From Enterocloster hominis (ex Liu et al. 2021) (lineage in GTDB: Bacteria > Bacillota > Clostridia > Lachnospirales > Lachnospiraceae): 64,000 bases of DNA. The notes under the pieces were generated by a model. That model searched no databases and was not told where the DNA came from. It saw nothing but the letters and a program-made list of their open reading frames with translations. The position numbers and the translations under genes are program-made. The stretch covers positions 62,001 through 126,000 of the forward strand of contig JACRTJ010000025.1 of the NCBI GenBank assembly GCA_014385265.1. The letters run 5' to 3'. This document shows, in pieces, positions 54,127 through 63,235 of this stretch (positions are counted from its first letter, which is position 1; every line of letters starts with the position of its first letter).

Positions 54127-54885
54127 ATGAATAAACCGTTAATTGAAGCATGTGTGGATTCCTACCAGTCCTGCGTCAACGCATGGAAGGGCGGCGCTGA
54201 CAGACTTGAGCTTTGTGCTCACTTAGCCATCGGCGGCTGCACACCGTCCCCGTTCGTATTCCGCCAGGTAATGGAGGACTGCGACCATATCAAAGCAAAT
54301 ATCCTGATCCGTCCCCGTTTTGGCGACTTCCTCTATACAGAGAAGGAAATGGAATTAATGTGCGACGAGATCCGCATGTTCCGTCTCCTGGGAGCCAACG
54401 GCGTTGTGATCGGCGCTTTAACTCCCGACGGAGACCTGGATATGGAGAAGATGAAACGGATGATGGACTGCGCAGGCGGTATGGATGTTACGCTTCATCG
54501 TGCCTTCGATATGACCAGAGATCCCATGGAGACACTGGAAAAGGCCATTGAGCTGGGCTGTAAGACGATCCTTACATCCGGACAGCAGAGTGACGTGGTT
54601 GCCGGTAAGGATCTGTTAAAGGACGTGTATGCGGCTGCCGCAGGCCGGATCGACATCATGGCTGGCTGTGGTGTTAAAAAATGGAACATCCAGGAAGTCC
54701 ATGACCATACTGGAATCGTAGTTTTCCATACCACAGGAAGAAAGGGAGCCTTAGACAGCGGCATGAAGTACAGAAAGAGTACGGTTGCCATGGGACTTCC
54801 CACCCTTTCCGAGTATGAGATCTGGGAGACAGACGAACAGGAATTCAGAGAGTGCGCCCAGATCGTGCATTCCTTTGGTAAATAA
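54127..54885 (+). CDS. cutC: CutC family protein
   Basis: 252 residues, a TIM barrel of the CutC family: EACVDSYQSCVNAWKGGADRLELC, GGCTPSP, ILIRPRFGDFLY and LTSGQQSDVVAG are family marks. CutC was named for copper tolerance, but that role is disputed and the enzyme activity is unknown. It lies 35 bases after the transporter and before the transglutaminase, in the same direction, so it may act on the imported compound. Confidence 0.93.
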   Translation: MNKPLIEACVDSYQSCVNAWKGGADRLELCAHLAIGGCTPSPFVFRQVMEDCDHIKANILIRPRFGDFLYTEKEMELMCDEIRMFRLLGANGVVIGALTPDGDLDMEKMKRMMDCAGGMDVTLHRAFDMTRDPMETLEKAIELGCKTILTSGQQSDVVAGKDLLKDVYAAAAGRIDIMAGCGVKKWNIQEVHDHTGIVVFHTTGRKGALDSGMKYRKSTVAMGLPTLSEYEIWETDEQEFRECAQIVHSFGK

Positions 54886-54976
54886 GATCCCCGGAGGGCA
54901 GAAGGGAAAGGCAGGTTCTTTTGGAAATGGACTTGCCTTTTCCCTTGTATAAAACCAAAAGACAGGAGAGAACTCT

Positions 54977-57532
54977 ATGATGTTTACAGAAAAAGCAATG
55001 AAAGCGGCGGAAGAAAAGTTCAGCCGCCTGTTAGAAAAAGCAGGAGAGAAGAAAAGAGAAGAAATCCTCTCCAGACTGGCACAGGCAGAAAAGATGGAAA
55101 GCGCTGATGTGATCGCCGCCATCAAATGGATCTATGCCAACAGCCCTTTAAGCGACCTGGCCAACTACGATTTTGAGATCTTCCAGTCCTGCGCAGAGCA
55201 TGGAGTGTTCTTAAGGGAAAATTCCCCCTTTGCAAAGGATCTTCCGGAGGACATTTTCTTAAACTATGTGCTTCATGTGCGTGTCAACGAGGAAGAGCTC
55301 TGTGACTGCCGTAAATTCTTCTATGGACTGCTGGCAGACCGTGTCAACAGCCTTTCCATGCACGACGCCATCATCGAGGCCAACTACTGGAACGCAGAAA
55401 ATGTAATGTACCAGGCCACCGACAGCCGTACCATCTCCGCACTGGGAGCATATTATTCTGCATACGGTCGCTGCGGCGAGGAATCCGCCTTCGGCGTAAA
55501 CGTATACCGTGCCATCGGTATTCCTGCCAGACAGATCTACACACCGCGCTGGGCCCACTGTGACGACAACCATGCCTGGGTGGAGGTCTACTGCGATGGC
55601 GCATGGCACTTCCTTGGAGCCTGTGAGCCGGAGGAGGTATTAAATAAGGGCTGGTTCACCAACGCTGCCAGCCGCGCCATGCTGATCCACAGCCGCTGCT
55701 TCGGCGAGATCAGCGGGGAGGAGATCATCTCCAAGGTGGGAATGGCTTCTTTCCTGAATAACCTGAAATTATATGCAGTTACAAAATATCTGAAGGTCTG
55801 CGTAAAGGACGAGGCCGGGAAGCCGGTACAGGGCGCCCAGGTGGGCTTTGGAATCTTAAACTATTCCAGCTTCTTTGATGCTGCCATCATGGATACCGAC
55901 GAAAACGGCTGCTGCGGCCTGACCTGCGGCCTGGGAACCATGCATATCCATGTAAAGAAGGACGATGTATTCTGCGAGCGTCTGGTCTATACTCCGGATG
56001 TGGATACAGTGGAGATCGTTTTAAAGAATGAGCCGGTGAATTATGATACATGGGAGCACTTTGTTTCCATTGCACCCAAGGACCAGATTGTCAACGGCGC
56101 AAAGCCCACAGAGGAACAGAAAGAGCTGGGCATGAAGAAGACTGACGCTGCCAATAAAAAGCGTGAGGCCAGAGTGGCCGCCATGTTTGATGCAGATAAG
56201 GCGAAGGCCATTGTGGACAAATACGGTTACAGCCAGGAGATCTACGAGCTTCTGTTTGAGAGCCGCAGCAATGTGACCCGTCTGGAGGAGTTTTTAGAGG
56301 ATGAGACCTTCTCTGCCCACGCAAAAGAGAAGCTGCTTCTGACTCTTTCCAAAAAGGACAGAAGAGACGTGGATACAGATGTATTAAAAGAGGCCTTGGC
56401 CCTTACAAAGGATTATACCTTTGAGGATGAGGAGCTGTTCTACCAGTATGTGGTATGCCCGCGTGTGTTCAACGAGCCCTTAAGAAAGAACCGCCAGTTC
56501 ATCCTGGACTTCTTTACAGAGGAAGAAAAGGCTGCCTTCCGTAAGGATCCCAGATCCGTATGGGAGTATATCAATAAAGAGATCGCCTTCAACCCGGATA
56601 TCGAGTACGGTCAGATCGTGACCCGTCCCGTGGGAGCCTTAACCGTAAAGAACGGAAACCAGCGCTCCAAAAAGATCCTGTTTGTGGCCATCTGCCGCGC
56701 CCTGGGCATCATATCCAGAGTGAACCCCATCAACGAGCTGGCAGAGGTTTATGAGGACGGCCGCTTCGTTCCGGTGGAGATCCTGGACAAGGGGGGCAGC
56801 ACCATTGTCTTCCAGAAGGGAGAGGGCGAGAACTGGGCATACTTCCCGGACTTTTCTGTGAGCCAGCTTGTGGACGGCGGATACCAGACCCTGGATCTGG
56901 AAAATGAAAAATGGGACGGCAATGAGCTGAAGATCTCCGTTCCTGCCGGCCAGTACAAGGTCATCACCGACAACCGTCTTCCCAACGGAAATATCTTCGC
57001 CAGCCGGTACATCTTCGTGGTGGGCGAGGGCGAGACAAAGACTGTGAAGCTGGAGAAATACCATGCAGATCTGGCCGACATGCTGGATAACTTTACTCTG
57101 GACGAGTTCAAGGTATCCGATGAAAACGGCAATACGGTCAAGGGTAGCGAGCTCACAAAGAACCCGGCTGTGCTCATGTGGTTAGAGCAGGGTAAGGAGC
57201 CCACGGAGCATATCTTAAACGAGATGCTGGAGCAGGAGGCCGACTTCCAGAATCTGCCCGCCGATATTATCTTTATGGTAAAAGACAAGGCAGCCCTGGA
57301 AAACGCCAAGCTGACCAAGGTCCTCAGCACCTTCCCAAGGATCCGTGTTCTCTACGACACCTTCGTTCCCAATGTGGAGACACTGGCCCGCAGAATGTAT
57401 GTGGACCCGGAGAAGCTTCCTCTGATCATCGTTACCACAAAGGAGCTTAACGCCGTTTACGCATGCAGCGGCTACAACGTAGGCAGCGGCGATATGTTAG
57501 TGAAGATCTGCAGGAACTTTGCAGGAAAATAG
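54977..57532 (+). CDS. Cytoplasmic multidomain transglutaminase-fold protein
   Basis: 851 residues, no signal peptide. An N-terminal helical region; a transglutaminase-core domain (about 120-225) with the Cys in YGRCGEES and the His in DDNHAWVEV, although the usual third-residue Asp position reads GACEPEE; a carboxypeptidase-regulatory-like beta domain (about 270-350); a helical linker; a second transglutaminase-like fold (about 510-620) in which GNQRSKKILFVAICRALGI lacks the Cys; and a thioredoxin-fold-like C-terminus (about 725-850). Relatives may hydrolyse amide bonds. A hairpin at 54904-54944 precedes it in the operon. Confidence 0.82.
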   Translation: MMFTEKAMKAAEEKFSRLLEKAGEKKREEILSRLAQAEKMESADVIAAIKWIYANSPLSDLANYDFEIFQSCAEHGVFLRENSPFAKDLPEDIFLNYVLHVRVNEEELCDCRKFFYGLLADRVNSLSMHDAIIEANYWNAENVMYQATDSRTISALGAYYSAYGRCGEESAFGVNVYRAIGIPARQIYTPRWAHCDDNHAWVEVYCDGAWHFLGACEPEEVLNKGWFTNAASRAMLIHSRCFGEISGEEIISKVGMASFLNNLKLYAVTKYLKVCVKDEAGKPVQGAQVGFGILNYSSFFDAAIMDTDENGCCGLTCGLGTMHIHVKKDDVFCERLVYTPDVDTVEIVLKNEPVNYDTWEHFVSIAPKDQIVNGAKPTEEQKELGMKKTDAANKKREARVAAMFDADKAKAIVDKYGYSQEIYELLFESRSNVTRLEEFLEDETFSAHAKEKLLLTLSKKDRRDVDTDVLKEALALTKDYTFEDEELFYQYVVCPRVFNEPLRKNRQFILDFFTEEEKAAFRKDPRSVWEYINKEIAFNPDIEYGQIVTRPVGALTVKNGNQRSKKILFVAICRALGIISRVNPINELAEVYEDGRFVPVEILDKGGSTIVFQKGEGENWAYFPDFSVSQLVDGGYQTLDLENEKWDGNELKISVPAGQYKVITDNRLPNGNIFASRYIFVVGEGETKTVKLEKYHADLADMLDNFTLDEFKVSDENGNTVKGSELTKNPAVLMWLEQGKEPTEHILNEMLEQEADFQNLPADIIFMVKDKAALENAKLTKVLSTFPRIRVLYDTFVPNVETLARRMYVDPEKLPLIIVTTKELNAVYACSGYNVGSGDMLVKICRNFAGK

Positions 57533-57565
57533 ACTGGAACCATAAGAAACGGTAGTTATACAAGC

Positions 57566-57606
57566 ACCCGCGTACAGAGGCATGAGATCTGTGCGCGGGT
57601 ACTTTT
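57566..57606 (+). terminator. Terminator of the transporter-CutC-transglutaminase operon
   Basis: ACCCGCGTACAGA (57566-57578) pairs with TCTGTGCGCGGGT (57588-57600), one T-G pair, then ACTTTTAATT. Confidence 0.85.
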
Positions 57607-57669
57607 AATTTCCGCCAGCCGCCAGCGCCGCCCCGCGTCCCATGCGGACATGAGAAAAAATATTCCCCA

Positions 57670-57698
57670 TTGAAATCCCCCCTCAAACTTGATATAGT
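57670..57698 (+). promoter_or_regulatory. Promoter of the dUTPase-hflX unit
   Basis: TTGAAA (57670-57675), 17 bases, TATAGT (57693-57698). Confidence 0.75.
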
Positions 57699-57811
57699 AG
57701 AATCCAGCACGGATTTCCCCCGATCCATCCATGGGCCGGAGGAGGCCCCTGCCGCAGGCGGGGGCTGCTTGAATGGTCATAAAATATCAGACAGGAGAAA
57801 ATTTCAGAATA

Positions 57812-58324
57812 ATGAAAAGAATCGCAAAATTTGAAAAAATATCCTTTAAACAGTTTCTCACCGACTGGCAGTCAGAGCATCCCGATGACAGCGAGGACCG
57901 GATCCGGGAGATCTATGATTCCGTCCGCCTTCCCCGCCGCGCCACCGCCGGTTCCGCCGGATACGACTTTTTTGCCCCCGCAGGCTTTTCCCTGGATCCG
58001 GGCCAGTGCACCAGGATCCTCACCGGGATCCGGGCCAGGATCGATGACGGCTGGGTCCTTAAGATCTATCCCAGGAGCGGTCTGGGATTTAAATACCGTT
58101 TACAGCTGAATAATACGGTGGGGATCATCGACAGTGATTATTATGGCTCTGACAATGAGGGGCATATCCAGATCAAGCTGACCAACGACAGCCGGGAGGG
58201 AAAGCGTCTGGAGGTAAAGGAAGGAACGGGCTTTGCCCAGGGGATCTTCCTGGAATATGGGATCACCGTAGATGACGAGACGACGGAGGAAAGAAACGGC
58301 GGCTTTGGCAGCACCACCAGATAG
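57812..58324 (+). CDS. dut: dUTP diphosphatase
   Basis: About 170 residues. Removes dUTP, giving dUMP for thymidylate synthesis. All five trimeric-dUTPase motifs are visible: ATAGSAGYDFFAP, PRSGLGFKY, NTVGIIDSDYYG, GTGFAQGIFL and ERNGGFGSTTR. It carries an unusually long N-terminal extension of about 45 residues before motif 1. The ATG at 57812 has AGGAG 14 bases upstream, which is far; ATG 57773 lacks a ribosome site. Second nucleotide-pool gene cluster of the window, near nrdD. Confidence 0.92.
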   Translation: MKRIAKFEKISFKQFLTDWQSEHPDDSEDRIREIYDSVRLPRRATAGSAGYDFFAPAGFSLDPGQCTRILTGIRARIDDGWVLKIYPRSGLGFKYRLQLNNTVGIIDSDYYGSDNEGHIQIKLTNDSREGKRLEVKEGTGFAQGIFLEYGITVDDETTEERNGGFGSTTR

Positions 58325-58339
58325 GGACGGAGAGCGCAT

Positions 58340-59119
58340 ATGAAACAGAATTTCCGGAAACACTTAAGACCGCTGGCGGTCCTGGCAGCAGCGGCGCTCC
58401 TTCTTACGGGCTGCAAAGGAGTTACAGAGGAGGAGAAGACCGCCCGGGAAAACGGGATCGCCCTTTTAGAAAGCGGCGACTACGAGGGGGCCCTGGACCA
58501 GTTTGAGGCGCTGATCCAGGACGCAGACCGGGTCACAGACTTTGAGGTGGATATCCTGAAATACCGGGCAGAAGCCGAATATGGTCTTAAGGACTATGAA
58601 GCTGCCGCCCATACGTATGATATCTTGAGCCAGATCGACAAAGAGCGGGCGGAATACGGCTATTTTGCCGCTCTGTCCCTGGCAAAGGCTGGGGATTCCG
58701 CCGGAGCCTGGGAAAAGCTGGAGCAGGGAAGGGCCTTGGACGAGGACGGAACGGCCCCGGGCTTCGCAGAGGCCATGACGGCTGTGGGAGAGGCATACCT
58801 GGATTCCGGCGATCAGGAACGGGCAGACGCCGTTTATACGGAGCTGATCCAGTCGGGGAAGGCCGGTACCTCTGTATATAACCGCCTGGCCATGGCGGAG
58901 ATCAAGGCAGGGGACTATGAAACAGCCCTCAGCTATTGTGAGACAGGCCTGGCTCTTTCGGACCGGACGGCAGTCCGGGAGCTTAAATTCAACCAGGCGG
59001 TCTGTTTTGAGCATCTGGGCCAGTACCAGAAGGCTCTGGAGCTGTTCCAGGCATATACGGAAGAGTTTGGAAGCGATGAAGCGGCGGAGCATGAGATCGC
59101 CTTTTTGAAGACGAGATAG
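58340..59119 (+). CDS. TPR-repeat lipoprotein
   Basis: 259 residues. Lipoprotein signal with lipobox LLLTGCKG, then about six tetratricopeptide repeats (for example ALLESGDYEGALDQFEALIQ and MAEIKAGDYETALSYCETG). A surface-anchored scaffold protein; partner unknown. It starts 16 bases after dut and ends ten bases before hflX. Confidence 0.88.
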   Translation: MKQNFRKHLRPLAVLAAAALLLTGCKGVTEEEKTARENGIALLESGDYEGALDQFEALIQDADRVTDFEVDILKYRAEAEYGLKDYEAAAHTYDILSQIDKERAEYGYFAALSLAKAGDSAGAWEKLEQGRALDEDGTAPGFAEAMTAVGEAYLDSGDQERADAVYTELIQSGKAGTSVYNRLAMAEIKAGDYETALSYCETGLALSDRTAVRELKFNQAVCFEHLGQYQKALELFQAYTEEFGSDEAAEHEIAFLKTR

Positions 59120-59128
59120 GAGTTTTTC

Positions 59129-60379
59129 ATGGCAGAAATGATTGAATTAAAGGAGCAGGAGGAACGGGTGATCCTGGTGGCCGTGAGCACCGGAGAGGAC
59201 GATGATACGGCCGCCTCGGTGGACGAGCTGGAGGAGCTGGCGTCTACGGCGGGGGCCGTTACGGTGGGAAAGGTGATCCAGAACCGGGAGAACGTCCATC
59301 CAGGGACGTATCTGGGGAAGGGAAAGATCGAAGAAGTGAAGGAGCTTTTATGGGAGCTGGACGCCACAGGCATTATCTGTGACGACGAGCTTTCCCCGGC
59401 CCAGCTTAAAAACCTGGAGGACGCCCTGGATACGAAGGTCATGGACCGCACCATGGTGATCCTGGATATTTTCGCATCCCGGGCCAGGACCAGGGAGGGA
59501 AAGATCCAGGTGGAGCTGGCCCAGCTCCGGTACCGGGCCGTGCGCCTGGTGGGGCTCAGAAATTCCCTGTCCCGTCTGGGAGGAGGGATCGGCACCAGGG
59601 GACCGGGAGAGAAGAAGCTGGAGGTGGACCGGCGTCTGATCCATGAGCGCATCAGCCAGCTGAAGTCTGAGCTGGAGGATGTGAAGCGCCACCGGGAGGT
59701 GGTGCGGAAAAAAAGAGAAAATGGAGGGGCCTTGACGGCGGCCATCGTGGGCTATACCAACGCGGGAAAATCCACGCTGTTAAACCGTCTGACCCAGGCT
59801 GGGATCCTGGCCGAGGACAAGCTGTTCGCCACTCTGGACCCCACCACCCGGGCCCTTACCCTGCCCGGAGGCGAGCGGGTCCTTTTAACGGATACGGTAG
59901 GCTTTATCCGGAAGCTCCCCCACCATCTGATCGAAGCCTTTAAGAGCACTCTGGAGGAGGCAAAGTACAGCGATGTGATCCTCCATGTGGTGGACTGCTC
60001 CAATCCCCAGATGGATATGCAGATGCATGTGGTCTATGAGACTTTGCGCCAGCTGGAGATCACAGATAAGGAGATCGTCACTGTGTTCAACAAGATCGAC
60101 CGGGAGGGAGCCGATACCGCAGGCCGGGATATGGCAGCCGATTACCGGGTGAAGATCTCTGCAAAGACGGGAGAGGGGCTCCCGGACCTTCTGGGCGTCC
60201 TGGAGACCATCCTCCGGAGCCGGAGGATCTATTTTGAAAAGGTGTTCTCCTATGCAGAGGCCGGGCGGATCCAGCGGATCCGGAAAAACGGCCGCCTCCT
60301 GTCAGAGGAATATAAGGAGGACGGGATCCATGTGACGGCCTACGTGCCGGTGGAGCTGTTTGAGGAGCTGTACCGGTAA
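59129..60379 (+). CDS. hflX: Ribosome-associated GTPase HflX
   Basis: 416 residues. N-terminal nucleotide-binding HflX domain with GKGKIEE and SRLGGGIGTRGPGEKK, a helical linker, then the G domain with G1 GYTNAGKSTLLN, G3 DTVGFI, and G4 FNKID. HflX splits stalled ribosomes and is active in stress. It is the last gene of the dut-TPR-hflX unit. The nrdD2 control region starts right after its stop. Confidence 0.95.
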   Translation: MAEMIELKEQEERVILVAVSTGEDDDTAASVDELEELASTAGAVTVGKVIQNRENVHPGTYLGKGKIEEVKELLWELDATGIICDDELSPAQLKNLEDALDTKVMDRTMVILDIFASRARTREGKIQVELAQLRYRAVRLVGLRNSLSRLGGGIGTRGPGEKKLEVDRRLIHERISQLKSELEDVKRHREVVRKKRENGGALTAAIVGYTNAGKSTLLNRLTQAGILAEDKLFATLDPTTRALTLPGGERVLLTDTVGFIRKLPHHLIEAFKSTLEEAKYSDVILHVVDCSNPQMDMQMHVVYETLRQLEITDKEIVTVFNKIDREGADTAGRDMAADYRVKISAKTGEGLPDLLGVLETILRSRRIYFEKVFSYAEAGRIQRIRKNGRLLSEEYKEDGIHVTAYVPVELFEELYR

Positions 60380-60411
60380 AGAGAGATACAGAAAGGGATA
60401 TGCACATACCT

Positions 60412-60431
60412 GGTGGATAACCTGTGGATAA
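60412..60431 (-). promoter_or_regulatory. Two tandem DnaA boxes
   Basis: Minus strand TTATCCACA (60423-60431) is the exact consensus DnaA box, and TTATCCACC (60412-60420) differs in one base. They lie 11 bases apart, directly upstream of the NrdR-type operator. Confidence 0.75.
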
Positions 60432-60433
60432 CT

Positions 60434-60480
60434 ACACAATATCTGGTTTATGATAAAAATAAGAAAACCAGATATTGTGT
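60434..60480 (+). promoter_or_regulatory. Paired NrdR boxes before the second nrdD
   Basis: ACACAATATCTGGTTT (60434-60449) and AAACCAGATATTGTGT (60465-60480) each match about 13 of 16 bases of the NrdR box. They are separated by 15 bases, the spacing known for NrdR pairs. The two are perfect inverted copies of each other, and a T-rich run follows, so the same DNA could also terminate hflX transcription. Box 2 ends in the -35 hexamer. Confidence 0.75.
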
Positions 60481-60503
60481 TTTTATTTCGGCTCTGCTAT
60501 AAT
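60475..60503 (+). promoter_or_regulatory. Promoter of the second nrdD
   Basis: TTGTGT (60475-60480), 17 bases, TATAAT (60498-60503). The -35 lies inside NrdR box 2, which would let NrdR block RNA polymerase. Confidence 0.75.
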
Positions 60504-60546
60504 AGGGAATACGACATTGGCGATATCCGAAGAAAGGGGAATATAG

Positions 60547-62991
60547 ATGATACAGGTCATCAAGCGCGATGGTGAGATCGCGGATTTTAATTTAGGGAAG
60601 ATCACAGAAGCAATCAAGAAAGCCTTTAAAGCCACAAAAAAGGACTACAACAATGAGATCCTGGAGCTTTTATCCCTCCGGGTAACGGCAGATTTCCAGA
60701 ATAAGATGAAGGACGGAAGGATCTCTGTGGAGCAGATCCAGGACAGCGCGGAGCACGTGCTGGAGGAGACCGGATATACGGATGTGGCAAAGGCTTATAT
60801 TTTATATAGAAAACAGCGGGAGAGGATCCGCAATATGAAAAACACCATCCTGGATTATAAGGATGTGGTGAACAGCTATGTGAAGGTAGAGGACTGGCGT
60901 GTGAAGGAAAATTCCACAGTTACATATTCTGTGGGCGGACTGATCTTAAGCAACTCAGGGGCGATCACGGCCAACTACTGGCTGTCGGAGATCTATGACA
61001 CAGAGGTCGCCGAGGCCCACAGGAGCGGAGACCTGCATCTCCATGACCTGTCCATGCTTACCGGATACTGCGCCGGCTGGTCCTTAAAGCAGCTGATCAT
61101 GGAGGGACTGGGCGGGATCCCTGGAAAGATCACCTCCTCCCCGGCAAGGCACCTTTCCGTGCTGTGCAACCAGATGGTGAATTTCCTGGGGATCATGCAG
61201 AACGAATGGGCCGGAGCCCAGGCGTTTTCTTCCTTTGATACATACCTGGCGCCCTTTGTACGGACGGACCACCTGGACTATCCGGCAGTGAAGAAATGCA
61301 TCGAATCCTTTATTTATGGCGTCAATACCCCCAGCCGCTGGGGCACCCAGGCTCCATTCTCCAACATCACCCTGGACTGGACGGTGCCGGACGATATGGC
61401 CAATATGCCGGCTATCGTAGGTGGAAAGGAAATGGACTTCACCTACGGAGACTGCAAGGCGGAGATGGATATGATCAACCGGGCCTTCATTGAGACCATG
61501 ATCGAGGGAGATGCCAATGGCCGCGGCTTCCAGTATCCGATCCCTACTTACTCCATCACAAAGGATTTCGACTGGTCCGACAATCTGAACAACCGGCTGC
61601 TGTTTGAAATGACCGCCAAATACGGCACTCCGTATTTCTCCAACTATATCAACAGCGATATGCAGCCCAGCGACGTGCGCAGCATGTGCTGCCGCCTGCG
61701 CCTGGATCTGCGGGAGCTGCGGAAAAAGACCGGCGGCTTCTTTGGTTCCGGAGAGAGTACAGGCTCTGTGGGCGTTGTGACCATCAACATCCCCAGGATT
61801 GCATATCTGGCAAAGGATGAAGACGATTTTTACGAGCGTCTGGACCATATGATGGACATCGCGGCCCGCTCCTTAAAGATCAAGCGGGAAGTGATCACAA
61901 AGCTTCTGGACGGCGGCCTGTACCCCTACACCAAGCGGTATCTGGGCACCTTTAAGAACCATTTCTCCACCATTGGTCTTATCGGTATGAACGAGGCATG
62001 CTTAAATGCCCGGTGGATCCGGAAGGATCTGGTGAGCCCGGAGGCCCAGAGGTTTACAAAGAACGTGCTGAACCATATGCGGGACCGTCTTGTGATCTAC
62101 CAGGAGGAGTACGGCGATCTGTACAACCTGGAGGCAACTCCGGCGGAGTCCACCACCTATCGTCTGGCCAGACATGACAAGGAAAAATATCCGGATATCA
62201 TCACCGCCGGGTGTGAGAAGGATGGAACGCCCTATTATACAAACAGCTCCCACCTTCCGGTATCCTATACAGCGGATGTGTTTGACGCCCTGGATATCCA
62301 GGACGAGCTGCAGACCCTGTATACCTCCGGTACGGTGTTCCATGCGTTCCTGGGCGAAAAGCTGCCCGACTGGAAGGCAGCGGCCAAGCTGGTACGGACC
62401 ATTGCAGAAAATTATAAGCTTCCTTACTATACGCTGTCTCCCACCTACTCCATCTGCCGGGAACACGGCTACTTGAACGGTGAACACTTCACCTGCCCCG
62501 TATGCGGGGAAAAGGCAGAGGTTTACAGCCGGATCACCGGCTACTACCGTCCGGTCCAGAACTGGAACGATGGAAAGACCCAGGAGTATAAGGAAAGAAA
62601 GATGTACGACATCGGCCATTCCGTCTTAAAGAGATCCCCGGAGGCTTCCAGGGAGATCGCCCAGGCCATCCATCAGGCCAGGGAAGAGATCCAGGAGGCC
62701 AGAAATGAGGGAAAGGCCGGAAATGAAGGGAAGGCCAAGGAGCCGTCCATGGTCCCCCAGGGAAACGGCGCTTTCCTCTTTACCACCAAGACCTGCCCAA
62801 ACTGTAAGATCGCCAAAGAATTTTTAAAGGATGAGCAGTACCAGGTGGTGGATGCAGAAGAAAATCCAGAGCTTTCCGATGCCTATGGGATCATGCAGGC
62901 GCCTACACTGGTGCTTGTAAAGGATGGAGAGATCAGAAAATTTGTTAATGCGTCAAATATCAAAAAATACGTGGATTCCAGAAAAAAATAA
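60547..62991 (+). CDS. nrdD: Class III ribonucleotide reductase fused to a CPNC redoxin domain
   Basis: 814 residues. ATP-cone (about 1-90), ten-stranded barrel, zinc site with FTCPVCGEK, and the radical glycine G665 in YSRITGYYRPVQNW. Unlike the first NrdD, this end matches the type that uses thioredoxin or glutaredoxin as reductant. After a charged linker (about 695-735), a glutaredoxin/thioredoxin-like domain with C750-PN-C753 (about 738-814) is fused in frame, which may be its built-in reductant. No nrdG lies next to it; the activase at 45162 might serve both. Confidence 0.93.
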   Translation: MIQVIKRDGEIADFNLGKITEAIKKAFKATKKDYNNEILELLSLRVTADFQNKMKDGRISVEQIQDSAEHVLEETGYTDVAKAYILYRKQRERIRNMKNTILDYKDVVNSYVKVEDWRVKENSTVTYSVGGLILSNSGAITANYWLSEIYDTEVAEAHRSGDLHLHDLSMLTGYCAGWSLKQLIMEGLGGIPGKITSSPARHLSVLCNQMVNFLGIMQNEWAGAQAFSSFDTYLAPFVRTDHLDYPAVKKCIESFIYGVNTPSRWGTQAPFSNITLDWTVPDDMANMPAIVGGKEMDFTYGDCKAEMDMINRAFIETMIEGDANGRGFQYPIPTYSITKDFDWSDNLNNRLLFEMTAKYGTPYFSNYINSDMQPSDVRSMCCRLRLDLRELRKKTGGFFGSGESTGSVGVVTINIPRIAYLAKDEDDFYERLDHMMDIAARSLKIKREVITKLLDGGLYPYTKRYLGTFKNHFSTIGLIGMNEACLNARWIRKDLVSPEAQRFTKNVLNHMRDRLVIYQEEYGDLYNLEATPAESTTYRLARHDKEKYPDIITAGCEKDGTPYYTNSSHLPVSYTADVFDALDIQDELQTLYTSGTVFHAFLGEKLPDWKAAAKLVRTIAENYKLPYYTLSPTYSICREHGYLNGEHFTCPVCGEKAEVYSRITGYYRPVQNWNDGKTQEYKERKMYDIGHSVLKRSPEASREIAQAIHQAREEIQEARNEGKAGNEGKAKEPSMVPQGNGAFLFTTKTCPNCKIAKEFLKDEQYQVVDAEENPELSDAYGIMQAPTLVLVKDGEIRKFVNASNIKKYVDSRKK

Positions 62992-63021
62992 ATTTTAGAT
63001 GGAATGGATCGGTTAAATGGG

Positions 63022-63064
63022 AACCGGGAAACGGCCAGGTCACAGGCTGTCTCCCGGTTTCTGC
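63022..63064 (+). terminator. Probable terminator after the second nrdD
   Basis: AACCGGGA (63022-63029) pairs with TCCCGGTT (63052-63059), with an inner GGCC/GGCT pairing; the T-run is poor (TCTGCTTT). Confidence 0.5.
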
Positions 63065-63123
63065 TTTATAAGGGAAAAATCTTACGATTTGAGGAAAAAT
63101 TCTATAATAATTCGGATAATATC

Positions 63124-63152
63124 TTGTTGATTCCAGGAAAATATGGTAAATT
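63124..63152 (+). promoter_or_regulatory. Promoter before the right-edge gene
   Basis: TTGTTG (63124-63129), 17 bases, TAAATT (63147-63152), with a TG extension before the -10. Confidence 0.6.
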
Positions 63153-63235
63153 AAGAGTGAAAGTTGGAAATCAACGGAAGTTTTTGTAACTGGCAGATCA
63201 TGGTTTCGTGTTTCGGCACAGATAGGAGTTGGGGG

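Noticed and set aside
60434-60488. Only a terminator for hflX
   Set aside because: The stem does fit a terminator, but each arm matches the NrdR box with correct spacing and position over the -35, so the operator reading is favoured; both roles may hold.
63004-63189. 61-codon frame between nrdD and the edge gene
   Set aside because: It spans a likely terminator and promoter and lacks a ribosome site.
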